DNA of 13,676 bases, from contig JAUNRD010000004.1 of NCBI GenBank assembly GCA_030535815.1, forward strand, positions 1-13,676, read 5' to 3'. The stretch comes from Clostridia bacterium. GTDB taxonomy: Bacteria > Bacillota > Clostridia > CAKSNL01 > HGM11501. Below are positions 7,254 through 13,676 of this stretch, piece by piece. Position numbers and translations under genes: made by a program. Below the pieces are notes generated by a model. It was not told where the DNA came from and searched no databases. It saw only the letters and a list, made by a program, of their open reading frames with translations. Position 1 is the stretch's first letter; each line of letters begins with the position of its first letter.

Positions 7254-8435
7254 ATGGCAAATTTTTGTGCACAATGCGGAGTAGCATTATCTCCGACAGG
7301 TCAGTGTCCCAATTGCGGCAAAATGTATGCACCGGATGCTGATCCACACGCAAATGACGGATTTTTTGAGCGCGCTACAAAAAAACTTACGGAAATGACC
7401 GGTGAAAACGACTTTGTCGACTTAAGACTGAGGGATTTATTTTCCCAGGTTTTTAAGCGTCATACACTGGATGACTCGGAGGCTGTATTCATTGCGGGAA
7501 CAAAAAACACAACTCCAAAAGAATCCGAACTTTCATCCTCATGGCCGAAACCCTGGTTGTTTTCAAGAGTGTTTACTATGTTCCTCTTAACCTTCGCTTT
7601 TCTCTACATATGCTTTATGTTTTTCGAAAATATGAATGCACTGCCCGGAATGATTTTCATCGGTGCTGTTGCCGTTCCCTTTTCACTGCTGGTATTCTTT
7701 ATAGAAGTAAATGCCCCCAGAAACATCAGCTTTTATGAAGTATTGAAGGTTTTCTTTATCGGCGGCGGAGCCTCACTGGTTATAACACTTATCCTTTTTA
7801 CTTTTATATCCCCCGGCGAATCTCTGGACTTTGTCGGTGCCACAATTGTAGGAATCGTAGAAGAGGTTGCAAAATTTGCAGTTGTTGCATTCTTTGTTAA
7901 AAAGAACTCCGAAGCAAACTATGTACTTAACGGAATTTTACTCGGCGCTGCTGTAGGCGCGGGATTTGCCGCCTTTGAAACAGCAGGCTATATCTTAAAC
8001 TTCGGCCTTCAGGGCACTGTTTCAGACATGATGACGGTTTTATGGCTTCGTGCACTCCTTGCTCCCGGCGGACACGTTGCATGGGCAGCAATCACAGGTG
8101 GTGCGTTGCTTTTGGCAAAGAGAGAAAAGCCCTTTGCATTTTCTCAGCTTAGAGACAAAAAGTTCCTCGCCTTTTTCTTCCTGGCAGTAGCTATGCATGC
8201 TGTTTGGGACATGCCCATTTTTATAGGCATTGATTTCCCTGTTGTGCAGATAGCTTTAACCGTTTTTGCCTGGGTTGTTTTACTTGTAATGGTAAGTGCA
8301 GGCCTTAAGGAAATTTCAAGAAAAGCATCTGACGCCAGACTTCGTGAATTACAGGAAGCTTCTGAAGCTGAGATTCCCGAAACTGTTCCGGTTGCTCCAA
8401 TGCCTAAGGAAGCTATGGCAGAGGTTAATTTATAA
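7254..8435 (+). CDS. PrsW-type intramembrane metalloprotease with N-terminal zinc ribbon
   Basis: This is a 393-residue membrane protein of the PrsW protease family (PF13367 type). Family members cut membrane substrates within the bilayer; Bacillus subtilis PrsW makes the first cut in the anti-sigma factor RsiW. A short zinc ribbon opens the protein (C5-C8 and C18-C21), followed by a soluble stretch to about 100 and several membrane segments from about 101 to 352. The family motifs are present: EEVAK (203-207), FETAGY (241-246), GGHVAWA (272-278) and HAVWD (315-319), whose Glu and His residues probably bind the metal. A charged, Pro/Glu-rich tail ends the protein. It is the only plus-strand gene and is flanked by the two cassettes. 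No sigma/anti-sigma pair lies in the window, so its substrate is unknown. The specific gene name prsW is not assigned because orthology cannot be shown. Confidence 0.9.
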   Translation: MANFCAQCGVALSPTGQCPNCGKMYAPDADPHANDGFFERATKKLTEMTGENDFVDLRLRDLFSQVFKRHTLDDSEAVFIAGTKNTTPKESELSSSWPKPWLFSRVFTMFLLTFAFLYICFMFFENMNALPGMIFIGAVAVPFSLLVFFIEVNAPRNISFYEVLKVFFIGGGASLVITLILFTFISPGESLDFVGATIVGIVEEVAKFAVVAFFVKKNSEANYVLNGILLGAAVGAGFAAFETAGYILNFGLQGTVSDMMTVLWLRALLAPGGHVAWAAITGGALLLAKREKPFAFSQLRDKKFLAFFFLAVAMHAVWDMPIFIGIDFPVVQIALTVFAWVVLLVMVSAGLKEISRKASDARLRELQEASEAEIPETVPVAPMPKEAMAEVNL

Positions 8436-8522
8436 AATCCACCCTAATCATATGCTATCACATACAGCGGATTTACACAATTGGTAAAACAAACATAAAA
8501 TTGTGTTTTTTGAACTTTTATA

Positions 8523-8553
8523 AAAAAGCGACGGCTGACAGCCGTCGCTTTTT
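8523..8553. terminator. Bidirectional intrinsic terminator between convergent genes
   Basis: A perfect 14-bp inverted repeat (8523-8536 and 8540-8553) with loop GAC has a GC-rich core (GCGACGGCT/AGCCGTCGC) flanked by A5 and T5, so it can work in both directions. It lies 2 bp from the stop of the discoidin gene at 8556 and about 87 bp after the PrsW-type stop, and can end both transcripts. Confidence 0.92.
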
Positions 8554-8555
8554 CC

Positions 8556-11261
8556 TTATTTTTCTATTGTTATCGTCTGTGTTGCTCCGTCCCAGGAAAC
8601 CTTATAGCCAAGCTGTTCGGATACGAATCTTAAGGGAATAAAGGTTCTTGAATTATTTATTCTCGGTGCAACTATTACGCCGTGTCTTACTTCATTTACG
8701 AAAACTCGTGTATTTTCTATCTGGAAAATCATTTCCGTTTTTCCGTCGGAAACGGTGATTTTTTCCTCATCGCCATTCCATGATACGGTTGCTCCCATCT
8801 CCTCAAAGAGACCGCGAAGCGGTATCATTGTTGTTCCGTCAACGATGTAGGGCGCAACATCAATAACCTTTGTCTTTTGCTCTTCGCCCTGCTTTACCGA
8901 AATTTCCTTGGAACCAATTTTAAGGACATATGCTTCCTTTTCGCTTTCCAGTCTTGCCTTCTGAACGTTTTCCGTTTCAAAGAAGCTTACATCACCTGCC
9001 GATGCGTGGGACGACTGAATTTCTCCGTTGTCGTTAAGACTTCTGAATATTTCAATCTGGAAATATCTTGCTTTTACCGCCTCGGGGAAGGCAAGCATAT
9101 GATAGTTATAGCTGTTTGCCTGAGTGTCGTTTAAAAGGAAGGTGTCGATTTTCTCAAAGTTTTCTCCGTCAACGGAATACCATATTTCAAATTCAACCCA
9201 GTGACCGCTTCTGAAACCGCTTCCTCGGGGCATATAGCCGAGGGCGCTTATCTCATACTCTTTGCCGAGGTCAAATTCAAGCAACGCGGGCATAACCTTC
9301 TGATTGTAGAATGAGCCATCCTCGTTTGTATATCTTGTGTGCCAGAGCGAATAAACGCTTTCGTCAAGAAGCTTTGAAGCATAAAGGCTGTGAGTGGAGT
9401 CTTCGCTGGATGCTGTTACCTTGACATCCTTTTTGTCGATGGCAACAAGGGCATAATCTCCCGGATTTTCCGCAATGTCGGATACCTCTATGGTTTTAAG
9501 TCTCTCTAAAGGCTTTAATACCCTTATTTCTGCGGCAACACCAAAATTTGATGCCGCATGGGTTATGGTAAGCCTTACCGCCTTTGCCTTTATGTTTTTA
9601 TTAAAGGAAACCTGGCAGGGTGTTCTGTCGCCAAAGCCTGAGTTTTCGCCGTAGTACATTGTATAATCAGTTACCACGGGAACAAAATTTTCACCGTCGT
9701 CGGAAACGGATGCCGTAACGATATAGAATATACCGCTGGAGGCTTCGGGCTTCTGTCTGGGGTAATACCTTACGCCCGAAATCTCCTTTTCTTCGGGGAA
9801 GGTTATGGTAAAGTCGAAGGGAGGTGTATCCTGAGAAACGATTGAGCCGCCCTCTGCCTTATAATTTGAATGCCAGTAGGTGTTCATTTTACCGTCGATG
9901 GCGTTTTCCGCCTTTACCATTACGCTGGAGGCTTCAGCCGTCCATCCTTCGGGAACATATTCGTCAATTTCGTACTTGATATCAGCTGAAGGAGCGCCCG
10001 CCGCAGGTGTAGTAGTACCCGAAGCAGGCTTTTCTTCCTTCTTTTCTTCTGTTATTTTAACCCCGGTAATATCAGCCGCCTTTAAGGCTGCATCGCTCTT
10101 TAAGAGATGAAGCTCCGCACAGGTAGAAAATCCGCCGTGACCGTTTGTCACAGTAAGGCGAAGTGCCTTTATCGTAACATTAGAGTCGAACTTTGTAGCC
10201 CTTCCTCCCTCACGGTCGGAATATGCTCCGTTATAGGTATACTTCACATTTCCGAGAGAGGTGAAGTTTTCACCGTCAGCAGATATTTCAACTCCTGCTT
10301 CAAGGACTGTGCCCGCAACCGCACCGCCAAGGCGGGGATAATAGCGGAAGCCCGATACTTCCAGAGTATAAGGAAGCGTAAGGGTTAAAACATGGGGATA
10401 AGGATCAATTTCCGTTATGGTAGAGCCCTCTGCCTTGTAGCTTGAGTGCCATATGGTGTCAATATTTCCGTCAACCACATACTTTGCAGAGCCTGCGCCA
10501 CTTGTTGCTTCCGCAACCCAGAAATCCATATCGGTTACTTCATCGTCGTGCTCTTTTTTAATTTCTTCCTCTTTCTTGGCATCTCCCGCTCCTGCAGAAG
10601 CACCTGCTGCATTTGCCTTGGGGGATGCATTTTCTGCTGCAATATGCTCTGTGGGCTCTCCGTCCAGGGTTGCGATTATTACCTTTTCCTTTAAGTCAAC
10701 ATCCTTAAGGCTTACACTTTTAAGGGTGCCGTCGCTCTTAAGAAGAGAAAGCTCTGCCATTGTGCCGAAGTCCGTATATGCACGAAGCACGTTTAATTTA
10801 ATGGACTTAACCTTGACATTGCCCGTAAAGTTTACGGTTTTTCCGCCCTCACGGTCGGAATATGCTCCGTTATACTGAAACTTTACTTCGCCCACTTCTT
10901 CATAGTCCGTTCCGTTTTCGGAGGCATAAATCATCACATCGTAAAATGTGCCCGATACCGCACCGCCGAGGCGGGGGTAATAGCGAAGACCGGATATTTC
11001 CGTTACTTCGGGAAGGGTTAATTCGATTATGAAGGGCGGTCTGTCCTGACCTGTTATTGTTCCGCCGTCAGCGGTATAGCTTGAGTGCCAGTAGGTATTT
11101 ATATCACCGTCGATGGCATTTTTAATGGGGATTATTTCGCTGGATGCAGTAATTTCCCAGCCGTCCTTGGGAAGCTCATCGTCCGCCGCAAAGGAAGAGC
11201 ACACGGAAAACATTGAAATTATTAATGAGAGTGCCGCAATTAATGATAATATCTTTTTCAT
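8556..11261 (-). CDS. Secreted four-discoidin-domain (CBM32-like) protein with C-terminal stalk domain, cassette B
   Basis: This is a 901-residue exported paralog of the protein at 692-3424, with the same architecture: signal peptide to about residue 25, discoidin-like domains at about 32-175, 245-388, 437-584 and 611-762, and a PF07833-type stalk at about 776-901. The 'DG...T.WHS.Y' and 'SG.RYYPR' motifs recur in the first three domains; the fourth has 'LWHTRY' and 'GYMPRG'. The linkers differ most from the paralog (an Ala/Gly-rich then Lys/Glu-rich stretch at 210-240, and Thr/Pro/Ala-rich at 411-427). The frame is open for 17 codons upstream of the ATG at 11261, but that extension overlaps the enzyme gene and lacks a signal peptide, whereas AAGGAGG lies 8 nt before this ATG. 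Cys21 in the signal peptide is preceded by Val, not a good lipobox. It probably binds glycans together with the upstream enzyme; the ligand is unknown. Confidence 0.88.
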   Translation of the reverse strand: MKKILSLIAALSLIISMFSVCSSFAADDELPKDGWEITASSEIIPIKNAIDGDINTYWHSSYTADGGTITGQDRPPFIIELTLPEVTEISGLRYYPRLGGAVSGTFYDVMIYASENGTDYEEVGEVKFQYNGAYSDREGGKTVNFTGNVKVKSIKLNVLRAYTDFGTMAELSLLKSDGTLKSVSLKDVDLKEKVIIATLDGEPTEHIAAENASPKANAAGASAGAGDAKKEEEIKKEHDDEVTDMDFWVAEATSGAGSAKYVVDGNIDTIWHSSYKAEGSTITEIDPYPHVLTLTLPYTLEVSGFRYYPRLGGAVAGTVLEAGVEISADGENFTSLGNVKYTYNGAYSDREGGRATKFDSNVTIKALRLTVTNGHGGFSTCAELHLLKSDAALKAADITGVKITEEKKEEKPASGTTTPAAGAPSADIKYEIDEYVPEGWTAEASSVMVKAENAIDGKMNTYWHSNYKAEGGSIVSQDTPPFDFTITFPEEKEISGVRYYPRQKPEASSGIFYIVTASVSDDGENFVPVVTDYTMYYGENSGFGDRTPCQVSFNKNIKAKAVRLTITHAASNFGVAAEIRVLKPLERLKTIEVSDIAENPGDYALVAIDKKDVKVTASSEDSTHSLYASKLLDESVYSLWHTRYTNEDGSFYNQKVMPALLEFDLGKEYEISALGYMPRGSGFRSGHWVEFEIWYSVDGENFEKIDTFLLNDTQANSYNYHMLAFPEAVKARYFQIEIFRSLNDNGEIQSSHASAGDVSFFETENVQKARLESEKEAYVLKIGSKEISVKQGEEQKTKVIDVAPYIVDGTTMIPLRGLFEEMGATVSWNGDEEKITVSDGKTEMIFQIENTRVFVNEVRHGVIVAPRINNSRTFIPLRFVSEQLGYKVSWDGATQTITIEK

Positions 11262-11269
11262 ATTTTCCG

Positions 11270-11277
11270 CCTCCTTA
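11270..11277 (-). promoter_or_regulatory. Shine-Dalgarno overlapping the upstream stop codon (TAAGGAGG), cassette B
   Basis: The arrangement is the same as at 3434-3441: the enzyme's TAA (11277-11275) is part of TAAGGAGG, and the ATG at 11261 follows after 8 nt. The 17 nt GAGCTTATATAAGGAGG are identical in the two cassettes, while the spacers after them differ. This points to conserved translational coupling and decides the start of the downstream gene. Confidence 0.8.
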
Positions 11278-13676
11278 TATAAGCTCTGCTGCACGAAGTG
11301 CCGCATCAACATTTATTTCTTCGCCGAAAGCATAAATTCCGTTACCTAAGTTTCTTACGTCAAAGCCGTACAAATCAAACATAAGCATTACGGGAACATA
11401 TGCAATTCCGTCAACGTCAACCACCGGGTGCTTAACCTTGATTTTCGCACCGTCAATTGTTGCCTCAAAGGTGCCGACGGTTGTATAAGCCATACCTTCT
11501 TTTGCATCAATCTTAAAGAAGTTACGCTCTCTTTCATAGGTTAAAAGCGTTGTGCCATAGCCGATTGCATCCTTAAGCATTGTATAGGGAACATAAGCTG
11601 TATTGTCAATTTCCCTCACACCGTAAGCGGTATTTGCCTCAAAGGCATCCATAACTCCGCCGCGGATAACCGCCTTGTTTGATCCGATTTTTACAACGGT
11701 GGTGTTTTTAAGGGCTTCTCTGTCTTCTTTTGTTACAGCCTTTTGGGGAATTTCGGAATAAACATAGTTAAATCTTCCCGTGGGTGCAGTTAAACCTATT
11801 ATGTAGAAGTTGAGAATGTCCGAATCGTCGGAATTGTCCGCCCATTTAAATTCAATATCGGTTACATTTCCGATTCCGACCAATGCTTTTGCTACTTTAA
11901 TCTGAAGCTGTTTGCCGGATAATACCTGTTCTGCCTTTCCGATGGCGTTCCATGTGCCGTTAAAGCTAAATACATCGGTATTTACAATTTTGTAATCATA
12001 GCCTTCCCAGCCTGTTGCGTGATTTCTGTCAGCGTCGATATAAAGTGCCATCCAGTTATTGCCCCCGGGAGCGGTTATATCGCTTTCGCAAATGGCAGTA
12101 AACCAGATAAATTCATCGTTTCTTGCCGCCTTGGAAGTTTTTATATTGTTTCTTGCAGTTTTGTTTTCATAGTGATAATCTGCATAGCCGTCAATATCTC
12201 TCTCGTATACACCCTTTACATTGTAGAATGTGGGTGCGACATTATCCCAGGATGCGGGATTTGCCATATCAATGGTGGTTTTTTCGCTTGCAGCGGGAGC
12301 GGGGCGAACACCCTTCCACTTACGGATAGCATCCACCATAAGCATAAAGCCGTGATCCTTGTTTTCGTCAACTGAAATGCCAAGGTCGCGGGTTCCGGGA
12401 GAATCGAAATGGTCAACAAAGGAGTTTTTGAACTTACCGATATAGTTTTCGTTTCTTACGGCAGTCCACTCGTTCCAGCTTGAAAGAATCATAATTCTTG
12501 CATCTGTCATAAGTGCACCGGATACCTGCTCTTCAAAGAAGAGGTTATAAACGGAGGCTCCGCTCTTCCAGATATGTCCGTGGGTTTCGGTATAGTTTTT
12601 GCCTCTTACAAGATGAGGAAGGCTCATAGGTGTAAGCGATGCATCAACGATTGATGCATTTCTTGCGGAAGATACGGAAACGGTTTCCGCCTTACCTTCA
12701 GAATCTACGCCGAAGGTTATCTGTGGATAGCGGTCTGTAAAGGTCCACTTTGTGGGCTTTTTATCCTTGGTATGGCTCCAGTCACCCTCTTGTCCGCGGA
12801 AGGTGAAGAAATCAAGAATTTCCTCATAGAGTGCCACATCCTCGGGATCCTCCTTGTCAAGGAAGCGCTCTAAGGCCTCCTCGCTTGCCATTATAAGAGG
12901 CTTACCCTCGTGATAGTACCATAAATCCTCGTAAAGTCCCTTTTTATAGAAGGTTAAATAGAGATATTCCACCATATACTTGGTGTCAATTACGGGATAG
13001 GCAAGGCTGCTTAAGATGGTGAATTTGGGAACGTCAACTCCGCTCTTTTTCGCATCGGAGAAAGCCTCCAAAAATACGCCCATATTTCTTCTGAAGATAC
13101 CTTTTCCGTTACTGTCGTCAAAGTACAAAAAGTCAACGCCCGCCTCGGAAAGAAGCTCTGCATCCTTTCTGTAAACCCAGTAGTCAACGCCCGTATAGTA
13201 GCCGTATAAGGGCTCCGCCCAGAAGTAGTTGGTTTTGCCCAACGGCCACGCCGGATGAAGGTATCCGTCCTCTTTATAAGCATCGGGATATTCCTTCTGA
13301 TAGGTGGTGTTGTTGATTACTGCAACGGTATCTTCCTGATTTACGTTCCATATCCAGTAGAAAAGTCCTACTTCCTTGCCTTCCTTAACGCCGCCGACCT
13401 CGGCGTAATCGGCAACTGCACGGGAAAGTCCGCTTGTTCCTGCCCAGGTATCCGACCAGTCGTCCACAATCACATCATCTGATACGGGAACATAAGCTTC
13501 CTTTTCGGGAAGGCTTTCTTCAGAAAGCATCACCTTGCTTACCCAGGATGCACCGGCAGAGCCGTAGGTTGCAATTATGTAAAGGTCGTGAACGCCTTCC
13601 TTATTTATGTTGCAGCCAAATGTTCCCTCTTCTTCCGAGTCCATATTCAACAGCTTCCGGCCCTTCAGCATGCTCA
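11275..13676 (-). CDS. Secreted multidomain glycoside-hydrolase-like protein, cassette B, 5' end outside window
   Basis: This is a paralog of the enzyme at 3439-6090. The frame is open to the window edge, and the ATG at 13671 falls inside the CBM6-like domain, so it is not a true start; by alignment about 85 N-terminal residues (signal peptide and part of that module) are missing. Counting from that internal Met, the barrel region holds 'VGLFYWIW' (101-108), 'FWAEPLYGYY' (150-159), 'YFDDSNG' (183-189), 'FRGQEGDW' (291-298) and 'SSWNEWT' (397-403). A CBM9-like module and a degenerate stalk domain follow, ending in the same last nine residues as the paralog, AALRAAELI. Candidate acids E153, D185/D186, E295 and E401 match those of the paralog. 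The region around residues 330-355 differs strongly, so substrate preference could differ. It belongs to the GH71/GH99-like group at best; activity is unproven. Confidence 0.82.
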   Translation of the reverse strand, partial: SMLKGRKLLNMDSEEEGTFGCNINKEGVHDLYIIATYGSAGASWVSKVMLSEESLPEKEAYVPVSDDVIVDDWSDTWAGTSGLSRAVADYAEVGGVKEGKEVGLFYWIWNVNQEDTVAVINNTTYQKEYPDAYKEDGYLHPAWPLGKTNYFWAEPLYGYYTGVDYWVYRKDAELLSEAGVDFLYFDDSNGKGIFRRNMGVFLEAFSDAKKSGVDVPKFTILSSLAYPVIDTKYMVEYLYLTFYKKGLYEDLWYYHEGKPLIMASEEALERFLDKEDPEDVALYEEILDFFTFRGQEGDWSHTKDKKPTKWTFTDRYPQITFGVDSEGKAETVSVSSARNASIVDASLTPMSLPHLVRGKNYTETHGHIWKSGASVYNLFFEEQVSGALMTDARIMILSSWNEWTAVRNENYIGKFKNSFVDHFDSPGTRDLGISVDENKDHGFMLMVDAIRKWKGVRPAPAASEKTTIDMANPASWDNVAPTFYNVKGVYERDIDGYADYHYENKTARNNIKTSKAARNDEFIWFTAICESDITAPGGNNWMALYIDADRNHATGWEGYDYKIVNTDVFSFNGTWNAIGKAEQVLSGKQLQIKVAKALVGIGNVTDIEFKWADNSDDSDILNFYIIGLTAPTGRFNYVYSEIPQKAVTKEDREALKNTTVVKIGSNKAVIRGGVMDAFEANTAYGVREIDNTAYVPYTMLKDAIGYGTTLLTYERERNFFKIDAKEGMAYTTVGTFEATIDGAKIKVKHPVVDVDGIAYVPVMLMFDLYGFDVRNLGNGIYAFGEEINVDAALRAAELI
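11941..12064 (-). repeat. Near-identical DNA block shared with 4105-4228
   Basis: This is the cassette B partner of the CBM9-like block. The match includes third-codon positions. A second highly similar stretch follows further upstream in the gene (from about 12240 here, about 4408 in cassette A), covering the junction of barrel and CBM9-like module. Confidence 0.8.

Noticed and set aside
8475..8511. Weak hairpin ACACAATT/AATTGTGT followed by a T run, possible separate terminator for the PrsW-type gene
   Set aside because: The stem is AT-rich and the loop is 16 nt long; the strong bidirectional terminator at 8523-8553 explains termination better.
11197..11261. Lipoprotein signal in the cassette B discoidin protein (Cys21)
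   Set aside because: Residue -1 is Val, which does not fit a lipobox; a standard signal peptidase I site (SSFA/ADD) lies just after.
8556..11312. Longer start for the cassette B discoidin gene
   Set aside because: It would overlap the enzyme gene by 38 bp, has no ribosome binding site and would place the signal peptide internally.

Overview
The window looks like a low-to-mid-GC anaerobic Firmicute of the Clostridia type, plausibly a gut or rumen genome or metagenome contig. The evidence is strong AGGAGG-type ribosome binding sites, near-consensus sigma-A promoters, intrinsic terminators with T tracts, Gram-positive signal peptides, and the 'copper amine oxidase N-terminal-like' stalk domain (PF07833 type) that is common on secreted proteins of this group. 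No RNA gene, insertion sequence, CRISPR array or phage gene was seen.

Layout, left to right. (i) 1-511, minus: the 5' part of a secreted discoidin-like protein, interrupted by an apparent frameshift near 245-262 and running off the left edge; it has its own promoter. (ii) 692-6090, minus: cassette A, a secreted multidomain glycoside-hydrolase-like protein (3439-6090) followed after 14 bp by a secreted protein with four discoidin/CBM32-like domains and a stalk domain (692-3424). (iii) 6133-7089, minus: an AEC-family permease just upstream of cassette A and probably in its operon. (iv) 7090-7253: a divergent control region with two perfect TTGACA-17-TATAAT promoters. (v) 7254-8435, plus: a PrsW-type intramembrane metalloprotease with an N-terminal zinc ribbon. 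(vi) 8523-8553: a bidirectional terminator. (vii) 8556-13676, minus: cassette B, a paralogous copy of cassette A with the same gene order, domain order and junction; its enzyme gene is cut by the right edge.

The main message is a duplicated two-gene module: a secreted CBM6-like + TIM-barrel-like + CBM9-like + stalk enzyme, translationally coupled to a secreted four-lectin-domain + stalk protein. In both copies the enzyme's stop codon lies inside the Shine-Dalgarno sequence of the lectin gene (TAAGGAGG). The inference is that enzyme and lectin are made in a fixed ratio, exported, and act together on a polysaccharide or glycoprotein outside the cell, with the shared C-terminal domain perhaps placing both at the cell surface. 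The substrate, catalytic residues and anchoring mechanism cannot be settled from sequence alone. No sugar ABC transporter, SusC/D pair or sugar-responsive regulator lies in the window.
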